Source: an uncultured Flavobacteriaceae bacterium
Lineage (GTDB): Bacteria > Bacteroidota > Bacteroidia > Flavobacteriales > Flavobacteriaceae
NCBI GenBank assembly: GCA_947494695.1
Contig: CANLWB010000007.1
Span: forward strand, 1-64,000
DNA: 64,000 nucleotides
Direction of reading: 5' to 3'
Below, one piece after another: positions 8,739-16,886 of the stretch. The notes beneath the pieces are model-generated. The model saw nothing but the letters and a program-made list of their open reading frames with translations. It did no database searches and had not been told where the DNA came from. Numbering within the stretch: the stretch's first letter is position 1; every line of letters begins with the position of its first letter. A program made the translations under genes and the position numbers.

Positions 8739-10742
8739 TTAATATTCTAAAAGTATTCTCAGCGCCTCTTCAAATCTCCTTTTAGGCAGGTATTGTTCTT
8801 CTAACTGACTAGCAAATGGTATGGGCGTTTCTAAACTAGCCACTCGTTTTACCGGCGCATCAAGTGACTCGAAGCAATGTTCCATGATAAGTGCTGAAAT
8901 ATCACTAGCGATACTTCCAAATAGAGAATCCTCGCATAAAACTAAGGCCTTTCCTGTTTTTCTAACAGATTTATATATGGTTTCAGTATCTAAGGGCTGA
9001 AGGGTTCTAAGGTCAATTACATCTGCAGATACCTCAGGATTATTCTCTAGAGTTTCCAATGCCCAATGAACTGCCGCTCCATAACTAATTATAGTGATAT
9101 CATTACCATCTTTAATAACAGAAGCCTGTCCGAAAGGTAGCGTATAATAATCTACCGGTACGTCCTGCCTCACACGTCTATACAATCCTTTATGTTCGAA
9201 GAACAAAACGGGATTAGGGTCGTTAATAGCTGTTGCTAATAGTCCTTTGGCATCATAAGGAAAAGCTGGATACACGACTTTTAAACCCGGTGTTTTTGTA
9301 AACCAGGCCTCATTGGTTTGGGAATGAAACGGACCGGCTGCCACACCTCCTCCGCATGGCATTCTTATCACCACATCGGCTTTCTGTTTCCATCTGTAAT
9401 ACGACTTGGCTAAATAATTAACAATAGGATTAAAACCTGAACTTACAAAATCTGCAAACTGCATCTCGACCACACTTTTTAATCCAGCAATAGACAACCC
9501 CATTGCGGTTTCAACAATTGCAGATTCACAAATGGGTGTATTGCGCACACGTTCTCTTCCAAACTGTTCAACAAAGCCTTCTGTTATTTTAAAAGCACCA
9601 CCATATTCAGCAATATCCTGCCCCATGATGATCAGGTCTTCATGCTGTTCCATACTTTGTTTTAATCCATCAGAAACGGCATCAACAAAACGCATTTCAT
9701 CACATTTACTCTTACTGTTAATTAATTCATAATCAGTTATTTGAAATACATCATCTAATTCGTTAGTTTTATTAGGAATTATAGCTTCTTCAGCGAAAGC
9801 AATATCTAAATGCTGATTAATTTCGTTAATAATTTGCGCTTTAATACGTCTAATATCATCTTCATTAATAATGGCTTCGTCTTTTAAAAACATTTCAAAA
9901 TTCGAAACCGGATCTTTAAGTTCCCAGGATGCCATAAGGGCTTTTGGAACATATTTGACACCACTAGCTTCTTCATGTCCACGCATTCTAAACGTCTTGA
10001 ATTCTAAAAGAACCGGTCTGGGGTTTTCTCTGATACTATGAGCTAACGCACTAACTTCTTTATAGACTTCGACAATATTGTTTCCGTTAATAATATGTGA
10101 TTCCATACCGTATCCAACCCCGCGATCTGCAATATTTTCACAATGATACTGCTCCCTTGTAGGTGTGGATAATCCATAGCCATTATTCTCTACACAAAAC
10201 AAAACCGGTAACTGCCATACCGACGCCACATTTAAGGCTTCGTGAAAGTCGCCTTCACTGGTTCCTCCTTCTCCGGTAAAAACAGCCGTTACTTCATTTT
10301 TATTTTTGAGTTTAGAAGCCAAGGCAATACCATCGGCCACACCAAGCTGCGGGCCCAAATGCGAAATCATCCCCACAATGTTGTATTCCTGAGTCCCAAA
10401 ATGAAATGAACGATCCCTACCATTTGTAAAACCCGATGCTTTACCCTGCCATTGTGCGAACAATCGACTTAATGGAATCTCACGAGTTGTAAACACTCCC
10501 AAGTTTCGATGCATGGGTAAAATGTATTCGTTAGCGTTAAGCGCCATCGTAACACCTACAGCAATGGCCTCTTGTCCAATACCCGAAAACCATTTGCTAA
10601 TTTTCCCCTGTCTTAGTAAAATAAGCATCTTTTCCTCTACCATTCTTGGTTTTAGAATGTTTTCATACAATTTTATAAGCAAATCTTTATCAAGACCTTC
10701 CGTATGATAATGCATTGAAATTGAAGCACGTTCTTTAGTCAT
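8739..10742 (-). CDS. 2-oxoisovalerate (branched-chain 2-oxoacid) dehydrogenase E1, fused alpha and beta subunits
   Basis: 667 residues, a natural fusion of both E1 subunits. Residues 15-330 are E1-alpha with the thiamine diphosphate motif GEGG (157-160) to ENNGYG (185-190). Residues 350-667 are E1-beta with the transketolase pyrimidine-binding domain and the C-terminal transketolase domain (SLFGSIASDISALI). E1 decarboxylates the 2-oxoacid and acylates the lipoyl group of E2. The fused form is common in Bacteroidota. No E2 or E3 gene is linked, so its partners must lie elsewhere. A good promoter lies just upstream at 10762-10789. Pyruvate dehydrogenase E1 is less likely because the beta half reads as the branched-chain type. 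Confidence 0.85.
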   Translation of the reverse strand: MTKERASISMHYHTEGLDKDLLIKLYENILKPRMVEEKMLILLRQGKISKWFSGIGQEAIAVGVTMALNANEYILPMHRNLGVFTTREIPLSRLFAQWQGKASGFTNGRDRSFHFGTQEYNIVGMISHLGPQLGVADGIALASKLKNKNEVTAVFTGEGGTSEGDFHEALNVASVWQLPVLFCVENNGYGLSTPTREQYHCENIADRGVGYGMESHIINGNNIVEVYKEVSALAHSIRENPRPVLLEFKTFRMRGHEEASGVKYVPKALMASWELKDPVSNFEMFLKDEAIINEDDIRRIKAQIINEINQHLDIAFAEEAIIPNKTNELDDVFQITDYELINSKSKCDEMRFVDAVSDGLKQSMEQHEDLIIMGQDIAEYGGAFKITEGFVEQFGRERVRNTPICESAIVETAMGLSIAGLKSVVEMQFADFVSSGFNPIVNYLAKSYYRWKQKADVVIRMPCGGGVAAGPFHSQTNEAWFTKTPGLKVVYPAFPYDAKGLLATAINDPNPVLFFEHKGLYRRVRQDVPVDYYTLPFGQASVIKDGNDITIISYGAAVHWALETLENNPEVSADVIDLRTLQPLDTETIYKSVRKTGKALVLCEDSLFGSIASDISALIMEHCFESLDAPVKRVASLETPIPFASQLEEQYLPKRRFEEALRILLEY

Positions 10743-10761
10743 ATGTCAAAAATTACATGAT

Positions 10762-10789
10762 CAAATATAGTATAAAAAGGCAGAAACAA
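10762..10789 (-). promoter_or_regulatory. flavobacterial promoter of the fused E1 gene
   Basis: On the minus strand TTG (10789-10787) is followed after 17 bases by TATATTTG (10769-10762). This matches the Bacteroidota housekeeping pattern TTG / TAnnTTTG, about 20 bases before the start codon. Confidence 0.6.
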
Positions 10790-10837
10790 TGTAACAAGAT
10801 ATACAAAACTCAATGTGTAAACTTTGCAATGTTTTTG

Positions 10838-10845
10838 TACATTTG
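10838..10845 (+). promoter_or_regulatory. probable -7 element of the dioxygenase operon
   Basis: TACATTTG fits TAnnTTTG and lies 30 bases before the ATG at 10876. No clear TTG element stands at the expected distance, so this is a moderate call. Confidence 0.45.
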
Positions 10846-10875
10846 TAATACATCCATTTTATATTCTAAAAGCTC

Positions 10876-11826
10876 ATGACTAGCATACCCAGTGTAGATT
10901 TAAACAATTTTATCTCTAATGACCCAGCAAAAAAACAGCAATTTGTAAACGCCATTGGAAAGGCATATGAAGAGATTGGATTTGTGGCTTTACGAGGCCA
11001 TTTTTTAGATGATGCTTTAGTTGGGAAATTATACAATGAAATTAAGGCGTTTTTTAGTTTGCCTACGGAAATCAAGCAAAACTATGAGATTCCCGGAATT
11101 GGTGGTCAACGTGGCTATGTATCATTTGGAAAAGAAAGTGCTAAAGGAAAGAAAGAAGGGGATTTAAAAGAATTTTGGCATTTTGGACAGTATGTAGAAG
11201 ACAATCCAAAACTTGAAGCCGAGTACCATAAAAATGTGATAGTTGACGAGCTTCCTGACTTTAATTCAACGGGTAAAGAAGCTTATAAAATGCTTGAAAA
11301 AACAGCTAAATATGTTTTGAGAGCCCTGGCACTACACCTCAATTTAAACGAGACTTATTTTGATGAATTTATACACAATGGAAATTCCATTTTAAGACCC
11401 ATACACTACCCCCCTATTAAACGAGAGCCTGAAGAAGCTGTGCGTGCTGCAGCACATGGCGATATTAACTTAATTACATTGTTAATGGGAGCTCAGGGAC
11501 GTGGTTTACAGGTACAAAACCATGAGGGTGAATGGGTTGATGCTATTGCTAAACCCGATGAACTTATGATTAACGTTGGTGATATGCTTTCCAGACACAC
11601 CAACAACAAGTTAAAATCCACAATACACCGTGTTATAAACCCTCCCAAGGAACTTTGGGGGACATCGCGCTACTCCATTCCATTTTTTATGCATCCCATT
11701 AGTGATATGAAACTAGATGTTTTAGAAAGTTGTGTGAATGATGATAATCCCAAGCAGTTTGAAGACATTACTGCTGGTGAATTTTTAAATGAACGATTAA
11801 TAGAACTGGGTTTAATAAAAAAATAG
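10876..11826 (+). CDS. isopenicillin N synthase-like Fe(II)/2-oxoglutarate-dependent dioxygenase
   Basis: 316 residues with the usual DIOX_N domain (residues 3-120, IGFVALRGHFLDD) and 2OG-Fe(II) oxygenase domain. The iron triad is visible as H194-x-D196 (AAHGDIN) and H251 (STIHRVINPP). The 2-oxoglutarate-binding R-x-S follows in SRYSIPFF. Length and architecture are typical of the family, whose members hydroxylate or oxidatively cyclise small molecules. It is first in a plus-strand gene group that continues to 14882. The substrate cannot be inferred, and no biosynthetic cluster surrounds it. Confidence 0.85.
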   Translation: MTSIPSVDLNNFISNDPAKKQQFVNAIGKAYEEIGFVALRGHFLDDALVGKLYNEIKAFFSLPTEIKQNYEIPGIGGQRGYVSFGKESAKGKKEGDLKEFWHFGQYVEDNPKLEAEYHKNVIVDELPDFNSTGKEAYKMLEKTAKYVLRALALHLNLNETYFDEFIHNGNSILRPIHYPPIKREPEEAVRAAAHGDINLITLLMGAQGRGLQVQNHEGEWVDAIAKPDELMINVGDMLSRHTNNKLKSTIHRVINPPKELWGTSRYSIPFFMHPISDMKLDVLESCVNDDNPKQFEDITAGEFLNERLIELGLIKK

Positions 11827-11878
11827 CCCTTAGAAAACTGTTAGCCTTTGAGGTCATAAACTGAAACTCTCATAGAAC

Positions 11879-12208
11879 ATGGATTTACAAGACCAATTAA
11901 AAAACCTCTTTCCTGATCATATTCAAGAAACTCCCGAAACTTCAAATGAAAAAGCGCCTGATATATGGATGCAGGATGACCCCATTATTTGTAAATATGA
12001 AAAACGTAAAGGAAAACCTATTACGATTTTAGAAGGTTATACCGGAGCTAATGATGATTTTAAAGCTTTGGCTAAAGAAATAAAAAAGACCCTTAGTGTA
12101 GGCGGTAGTTTCAAGGATGACAAAATCATTATTCAAGGTGATTATCGTGATAAAATAATGAAAATGCTCCAGGAAAAAGGCTTTAATGTAAAACGTGTTG
12201 GAGGATAA
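11879..12208 (+). CDS. SUI1/eIF1-like translation factor (YciH type)
   Basis: 109 residues. The C-terminal 75 residues are a SUI1 domain with the marker segments R-K-G-K-P-I-T, L-A-K-E-I-K-K, G-G-S-x-K-D and I-I-Q-G-D-Y-R-D. The N-terminal 30 residues are an acidic extension usual for YciH-type bacterial homologues. eIF1/YciH bind the small ribosomal subunit and affect start-codon fidelity. It sits three bases before the DUF1835 gene and is probably co-transcribed. Confidence 0.87.
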   Translation: MDLQDQLKNLFPDHIQETPETSNEKAPDIWMQDDPIICKYEKRKGKPITILEGYTGANDDFKALAKEIKKTLSVGGSFKDDKIIIQGDYRDKIMKMLQEKGFNVKRVGG

Positions 12209-12211
12209 TTC

Positions 12212-13153
12212 ATGAATAAGCAATCTCTCCATATTACGAATGGCGACGTTCTAACTGATTACCTGAATGAACTTGATGTTACCGGGGAAAAACTAACCTG
12301 GAAGGAAATGCTTTGTGAAGGACCAACCATTCCAGATGTTGGTTCTTCCAAATTTATTGAAATTAGAAAGTCATTTTTTAGCTCTTTTTACGATATTGAT
12401 TTAGATGAACAGATCATCATTAAAGAATTGAATAAACTTGATGATTATCAGTCTTATTCGGAAATCATTCTTTGGTTCGAATACGATCTGTTTTGTCATA
12501 TTAACCTTGTTGCCGTGATTAATTTAATCTTGCAAAAAGGAATTGATCTCCCAATTTATTTAGTATGTAGTGGTAGAATTAAAGGTAGTAATACATTGAA
12601 AGGTCTGGGAGAACTTAATCCAGAACAACTCCTGGATCATTATAAAAATAAAGTAAAATTAACTTCTGAAGACATAGACTTAGCCAAAACCGTTTGGAAC
12701 ATATATTGTGGTAAAGACCATAATCTTTTAAAACCCTTTATCGTAACAGAATCTTCTTTTAAATACTTAAGTAATTGTTTGAAGGCTCATCTGGAACGCT
12801 TTCCCGACGCCTCGCATGGAATGAATGTTTTAGAAAGAAATATTCTGGAGATTATTAAAGACAATCCTATAAAATCTAAGCATCATTTATTGGGATATGC
12901 TCTAAATTATCAGGGGTATTACGGATTTGGAGACCTTCAAATTTCCCGAATTATAGAAAAGCTAAGTATATTTTTCACTAATGATGAAGTCCCTATCAAA
13001 CTTAACAGAAAAGGTCATGAAGCCTTATTGGGCAAACATAACGTTACCGCAGAAATTGATAATAACATGGTTTATGGTGGGGTTAAAAAATTTGATTTTC
13101 AATTCAATAAAAAGCAAAATATGCTCGTAAAAACTGTTTCAAATGGCCTTTAA
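12212..13153 (+). CDS. DUF1835-domain protein
   Basis: 313 residues, soluble. The opening LHITNGDVLTDYLNEL followed by W-K-E-M-L-C-E-G-P matches the DUF1835 N-terminal domain. The centre has the motif I-I-L-W-F-E-Y-D-L-F-C, also characteristic of this family. The molecular function of the family is not established. It begins three bases after the SUI1 gene and overlaps the next gene by 11 bases, which implies translational coupling with the nucleoside phosphorylase. Confidence 0.8.
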   Translation: MNKQSLHITNGDVLTDYLNELDVTGEKLTWKEMLCEGPTIPDVGSSKFIEIRKSFFSSFYDIDLDEQIIIKELNKLDDYQSYSEIILWFEYDLFCHINLVAVINLILQKGIDLPIYLVCSGRIKGSNTLKGLGELNPEQLLDHYKNKVKLTSEDIDLAKTVWNIYCGKDHNLLKPFIVTESSFKYLSNCLKAHLERFPDASHGMNVLERNILEIIKDNPIKSKHHLLGYALNYQGYYGFGDLQISRIIEKLSIFFTNDEVPIKLNRKGHEALLGKHNVTAEIDNNMVYGGVKKFDFQFNKKQNMLVKTVSNGL

Positions 13154-14012
13154 GGAATCTGAGCTCATATTAAATCCAGACGGTAGTGTTTATCATTTAA
13201 ACTTAAAACCAGAACATGTTTCGGATACCATCATTTTTGTAGGTGATCCCTATCGTGTTGAAAAGGTCACCAAACATTTCGACAGCGTTGAGTTTAGAAC
13301 CCAAAAACGTGAGTTTAAAACGCAAACCGGGCACTATAGAGGCAAGCGTTTAACTGTTATTTCAACGGGCATAGGCCCGGATAATATTGATATTGTGCTA
13401 AATGAACTGGATGCACTTTTTAATATTGATCTTATTAGCAAAACGCCTAAACAACAACTCACCAACTTGAATATAATCCGGATTGGCACTTCAGGATCAC
13501 TTCAAGAGGACATTCCTGTAGATTCATTTCTTATAAGTTCGCATGCCCTTGACCTTAATGGTATGTTGCATGCTTATCAAATCGATTCCATTAGACATCC
13601 TGATATTGAGGCTGCGTTTGTGCAACATACAAGATGGCATAAGGATAAAGCCAGCCCCATTATTATTGAAAACAGTAAAGCTCTTGAGAAGCAAATAGAA
13701 AGCGAGAGCACTTACAAAGGGCTTACCGCAACAGCAGGAGGGTTTTATGGCCCCCAAGGGCGTGTTTTACGTTTGCCGCTTCAGGATGCCGATTTAAATA
13801 CCAGTATGGATAGTTTTGATTATAATGGTACCCGTATTACAAATTTAGAAATGGAAACATCGGCCATTTATGGACTATCAAAATTACTGGGACACCAGGC
13901 CCTTTCGTTGAATGCTATTATTGCTAATCGGGCTTCGGGAACATTTAGCAAAAATCCAACAGGAGTTGTTGAAAACCTAATAAAATACGCATTAGACAAG
14001 ATTACAGAATAA
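13143..14012 (+). CDS. nucleoside phosphorylase (uridine phosphorylase-like)
   Basis: 289 residues of the PNP/UDP phosphorylase family. Recognisable parts are the N-terminal F-V-G-D-P-Y-R-V phosphate-binding loop, STGIGPDNIDIVLNEL, the I-R-I-G-T-S-G-S-L-Q strand and the M-E-T-S-A-I nucleoside-binding segment (LEMETSAIYGLSKLLGH). It reversibly cleaves a nucleoside with phosphate in the cytoplasm. Pyrimidine preference is inferred only from overall resemblance to uridine phosphorylases. It overlaps the DUF1835 gene and is followed after 15 bases by the binding-protein-like gene. Confidence 0.82.
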   Translation: MAFKESELILNPDGSVYHLNLKPEHVSDTIIFVGDPYRVEKVTKHFDSVEFRTQKREFKTQTGHYRGKRLTVISTGIGPDNIDIVLNELDALFNIDLISKTPKQQLTNLNIIRIGTSGSLQEDIPVDSFLISSHALDLNGMLHAYQIDSIRHPDIEAAFVQHTRWHKDKASPIIIENSKALEKQIESESTYKGLTATAGGFYGPQGRVLRLPLQDADLNTSMDSFDYNGTRITNLEMETSAIYGLSKLLGHQALSLNAIIANRASGTFSKNPTGVVENLIKYALDKITE

Positions 14013-14027
14013 CCATAAATCGACCTC

Positions 14028-14882
14028 ATGAAGCAAGTTAATATAGGAGGTGTCCCAGAGCACTTTAATTTAGCATGGTACCTAACACTAAAAAACGGAG
14101 CATATAAAAAAGAAGGTATTAATTTACGGTGGCATGATTATGCAGGTGGCACTGGTGCCATGTGTAAAGGGTTGCGCAATAAAGATATAGACATCGCCGT
14201 AATTCTTACCGAAGGCATTATAAAAGACATCATTGCAGGTAACCCTAGTAAAATAGTACAAACTTTTGTGGAAACTCCGCTTATATGGGGAATTCATGTG
14301 GCTCACAATTCGACATACAAACGTATAGATGATTTAAAAGGCACCAAAGCAGCCATAAGTCGATATGGTTCTGGCTCGCATTTAATGGCCTATATCAACG
14401 CAGAACATAATAACTGGGATTTAGATAATGATCTGGACTTCGAAGTTATTAAAAACTTGGATGGTGCCGTTGAAGGACTTAGCAAAGGCAAAGCCGATTA
14501 TTTTTTATGGGAGAAATTCACAACCAAACCCTTGGTAGACGATGGTATTTTTAGACATATTGGTAATTGCCCTTCCCCCTGGCCTTGTTTTGTAATCGCC
14601 GTTAGAGAGGATTTTATCGCCTCTAACAAGGAAGAGCTCGAAACCATTCTAGATATTATAAATAATACCACAGCCGACTTTAAAGACATACCAAGTATCG
14701 ATAAGACTATAGCCAATCGCTATGAACAGCAACTAGAAGATGTACAGGAATGGCTAACACTTACGGAATGGTCTCAAAGTCTCATTGATAAGAAAACAGT
14801 CTTAAATGTACAGAGAGAATTGCGCGCACTAGAGATTATACCTGAGATTGTAGAGTATGAAACGTTAGTATATAATATCTAA
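14028..14882 (+). CDS. NMT1/SsuA-like periplasmic-binding-protein-fold protein lacking a signal peptide
   Basis: 284 residues with the type II substrate-binding fold: start V-N-I-G-G-V-P-E-H-F-N-L-A-W-Y, G-A-Y-K-K-E-G-I-N-L, DIDIAVILTEG, KGTKAAISRYGSGSH and a second-lobe KADYFLWEKF. Family members bind thiamine precursors, sulfonates or nitrate for ABC transporters. This one has no signal peptide or lipobox and no permease or ATPase gene nearby. It is therefore either a cytosolic sensor or enzyme of this fold (compare MqnA/MqnD and Thi5), or its start is misjudged. The reading frame starts cleanly 15 bases after the phosphorylase gene, so the absent signal peptide is probably real. Confidence 0.7.
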   Translation: MKQVNIGGVPEHFNLAWYLTLKNGAYKKEGINLRWHDYAGGTGAMCKGLRNKDIDIAVILTEGIIKDIIAGNPSKIVQTFVETPLIWGIHVAHNSTYKRIDDLKGTKAAISRYGSGSHLMAYINAEHNNWDLDNDLDFEVIKNLDGAVEGLSKGKADYFLWEKFTTKPLVDDGIFRHIGNCPSPWPCFVIAVREDFIASNKEELETILDIINNTTADFKDIPSIDKTIANRYEQQLEDVQEWLTLTEWSQSLIDKKTVLNVQRELRALEIIPEIVEYETLVYNI

Positions 14883-14971
14883 ATTCATCTATTCACTGAC
14901 CTTCAATATCTTAACTTGCCGCCTAACATCTAACAAAATGTTAATAATTCTCACAATTATATAGAATAGCT

Positions 14972-14979
14972 TATTTTTG
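14972..14979 (+). promoter_or_regulatory. probable -7 element of the TlpA-like gene
   Basis: TATTTTTG fits TAnnTTTG and stands 21 bases before the ATG at 15001. No good TTG element is seen at the matching distance. Confidence 0.4.
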
Positions 14980-15000
14980 AGTAATAAATAAACCGAAAAA

Positions 15001-16011
15001 ATGAAAAAAACACTTTTAGTAGCACTCTCCATCGCCTTAGTGGCGTGTAATAATACCCCCAAAGACTACGCGACTTTATCTGGAAAAATCACCAATAAAA
15101 ATAGCGATTCTCTAATGGTGAGAACTCAAGCATACTCTAAAACGATTAAAGTTAACGAGGATGGCACATTTAAGGATACCTTAAAAGTTACCGCCGGTAT
15201 TTACAATATTTTTGATGGAAAAGAAATGACAAACATGTTCCTAAAGAATGGTTTTGATATTTCATTAACACTTGATACAAACGAATTTGATGAAACCGTT
15301 AAATATTCTGGAACTGGTGCTGAAACAAGTAATTATATAGCCCAAAAAGCTTTGATAAATGAGAGCATGTTTACCCCGGATTTATTTAAATTGGAAGAAG
15401 CTGCCTTTAAAACAAAAGTTGAGGGCCTAAAAGGCGCATTAGCTGAGCTTTTAGAAAACAACAAATCTATAGACTCGTCTATTTATGCTGCAGAGAAAAC
15501 TCAATTGGATAAAATAAGCGATGAGCTTCTCACTTTTTATAATCAACAAAAAAACAAAGCCAATAAACTAGCTGATCTCGTGGGCAAACCTTCTCCCGAG
15601 TTTGTAAATTATGAAAACTTTAATGGAAGCAAAACGTCTTTAACAGATTTAAAAGGTAAATATGTTTATATAGATGTTTGGGCGACCTGGTGTGGGCCAT
15701 GTAAAAGAGAAATTCCTTTCCTAAAGAAAGTTGAAAAACAATTTCATGACAAAAATATAGAATTTGTGAGCATCTCTATTGATAATAATAGAGACCACAA
15801 AGCATGGAAAAAGATGATTACTGATGAAGCTTTAGGTGGAACCCAATTATTTGCTGATAACAACTGGAAATCAGAATTTGTTCAAAGCTATAACATTCAA
15901 GGGATTCCCCGTTTTATTCTTATCGACCCAGATGGTAACGTTGTGAATGCTGATGCACCTAGACCTTCAAGTCCGGAATTGATTGAATTATTTTCTTCCC
16001 TGAATATTTAA
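15001..16011 (+). CDS. TlpA/ResA-family thiol-disulfide oxidoreductase lipoprotein
   Basis: 336 residues. It has a lipoprotein signal with Cys at residue 16 (ALVAC), a DUF4369-like N-terminal beta domain (residues 22-110), a helical linker and a C-terminal AhpC/TSA-Redoxin domain from about residue 195. The active site is W-C231-G-P-C234-K, and the cis-Pro loop is seen in Q-G-I-P-R-F. It is probably a periplasmic thiol reductase of the kind used in cytochrome c maturation or oxidative repair. The gene is monocistronic, with its own promoter and a strong terminator at 16032-16065. Confidence 0.87.
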   Translation: MKKTLLVALSIALVACNNTPKDYATLSGKITNKNSDSLMVRTQAYSKTIKVNEDGTFKDTLKVTAGIYNIFDGKEMTNMFLKNGFDISLTLDTNEFDETVKYSGTGAETSNYIAQKALINESMFTPDLFKLEEAAFKTKVEGLKGALAELLENNKSIDSSIYAAEKTQLDKISDELLTFYNQQKNKANKLADLVGKPSPEFVNYENFNGSKTSLTDLKGKYVYIDVWATWCGPCKREIPFLKKVEKQFHDKNIEFVSISIDNNRDHKAWKKMITDEALGGTQLFADNNWKSEFVQSYNIQGIPRFILIDPDGNVVNADAPRPSSPELIELFSSLNI

Positions 16012-16031
16012 TAATATTACCGCAAATATAT

Positions 16032-16065
16032 AAGGGTGTCTAAATTTTTAGACACCCTTTTTTTT
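16032..16065 (+). terminator. intrinsic terminator of the TlpA-like gene
   Basis: The perfect stem AAGGGTGTCTAAA / TTTAGACACCCTT with a tiny loop runs straight into a T-run of eight, 20 bases after the stop codon. On the minus strand it could also stop transcripts that come from the element at 16229-16255. Confidence 0.9.
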
Positions 16066-16228
16066 AGTAAATAATTTGGGACGCTAAATTATAGATATGA
16101 TTATTAAACTTTAAAAACTCCAAAGTACCTACTAATTTCCATTTCTACAGTAATAGCTCTAGAAATGAGTTAAAATTCGTAATTAAGAATGCTATTCCAC
16201 TACGATTTCAAGTTGTAAATCCTATAAA

Positions 16229-16255
16229 GAACGATTGTAAACGTTAAAACCCTCT
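16229..16255 (-). promoter_or_regulatory. two-box element AGAGGGTTTT-N12-CGTT, orphan copy
   Basis: Minus strand: AGAGGGTTTT (16255-16246), 12 bases ending in CAAT, then CGTTC (16233-16229). Box sequences and spacing equal those before the lipoprotein gene at 17909 and the sigma gene at 23203. No gene follows: only about 200 bases separate it from the stem-loop at 16032-16059. Caution: its first box also forms one arm of a hairpin with AGAGGTTT at 16270-16277. This copy may therefore be a relic or drive a short RNA. Confidence 0.45.
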
Positions 16256-16463
16256 AAATTTTTAAATAAAGAGGTTTCTATACCTACCTATTTCATAAAG
16301 CTAGTTGAAGCTAGGAAGTCTCAACTAAAATTGACGTTATACATAAAGATATCTTTGTTAATGTATGTAGACCAAATCTAAAGAAGCCATATTGAAAACT
16401 CAGGAAAGGCCAATAAAATCTGATTCTTTTGAAATACCCCAACAGATTGAAAATAACAAAAAA

Positions 16464-16483
16464 TCCATGAGAAAACTCATGGA
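16464..16483 (-). terminator. intrinsic terminator of a short minus-strand unit
   Basis: The perfect 8-bp stem TCCATGAG / CTCATGGA with a four-base loop is followed on the minus strand by TTTTTTG. On the plus strand only CTTTTC follows, so the minus strand is the likely direction. It ends about 200 bases downstream of the two-box element at 16672-16698. Confidence 0.7.
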
Positions 16484-16641
16484 CTTTTCTGGATAAATTT
16501 CAAAATAATCAATATTTGAAATAACCTATAGAACTAACTAACAATACTTTACTCTTTACAGTTTTTTCATTAAACGTAACGTTAACGACATGTTTTCATG
16601 TGCTTTTGGTTTCTCTAACAAACTCTATAAGCATATTTCAT
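16484..16641 (-). pseudogene. decayed start of a third lipoprotein paralogue (or short untranslated RNA)
   Basis: An ATG at 16641 begins M-K-Y like the intact paralogue at 19096 but meets a stop after eight codons. The untranslated stretch before it resembles the one before the intact gene at 17909 (a shared TAAGT, then CGAG, then an A/T-rich run into the ATG). The ATG lies exactly 31 bases from the end of the upstream box in both. I find no remaining coding similarity downstream before the terminator, so the body of the gene is gone. An alternative is a small RNA of about 200 bases. Confidence 0.4.
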
Positions 16642-16671
16642 ACACTTTAACACTCGAGTCACTTATTAAAA

Positions 16672-16698
16672 GAACGATTATCTAACTCAAACCCCTCT
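16672..16698 (-). promoter_or_regulatory. two-box element AGAGGGGTTT-N12-CGTT before the decayed paralogue
   Basis: Minus strand: AGAGGGGTTT (16698-16689), 12 bases ending in ATAAT, then CGTTC (16676-16672). It differs from the consensus AGAGGGTTTT by one base and keeps the 12-base spacing. It is 31 bases from the relic ATG at 16641. Confidence 0.55.
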
Positions 16699-16782
16699 CT
16701 TAATTTTCATTTTCTCATAACTTTAAAGACTAAAACTCACTAATTAAAAGCTCATAAAGCACTATCTCTTTATAACAAAAAA

Positions 16783-16812
16783 AGCCCATGAAAATTATTC
16801 CATGAGCTCTTT
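16783..16812 (-). terminator. terminator of the lipoprotein gene 17909-16887
   Basis: The stem AGCtCATG / CATGgGCT closes an AT-rich loop and is followed on the minus strand by a run of seven T, about 80 bases after the stop codon. Confidence 0.75.
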
Positions 16813-16886
16813 CGCAAACAAATCTAATCATCAACCTAAATGTTGAGCTAGTCCAAAAAATCGTAATCAAATCCTCTACTTAAATC

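Noticed and set aside
16376-16495. Plus-strand frame with PQQIENNKKSMRKLMDFSG-like end
   Set aside because: It has no start codon after the preceding in-frame stop except an internal one and overlaps a terminator stem, so it is probably chance.
16583-16690. Plus-strand short frame beginning MFSCAFGF
   Set aside because: It lies antisense to the relic lipoprotein start and two-box element and has no coding signature.
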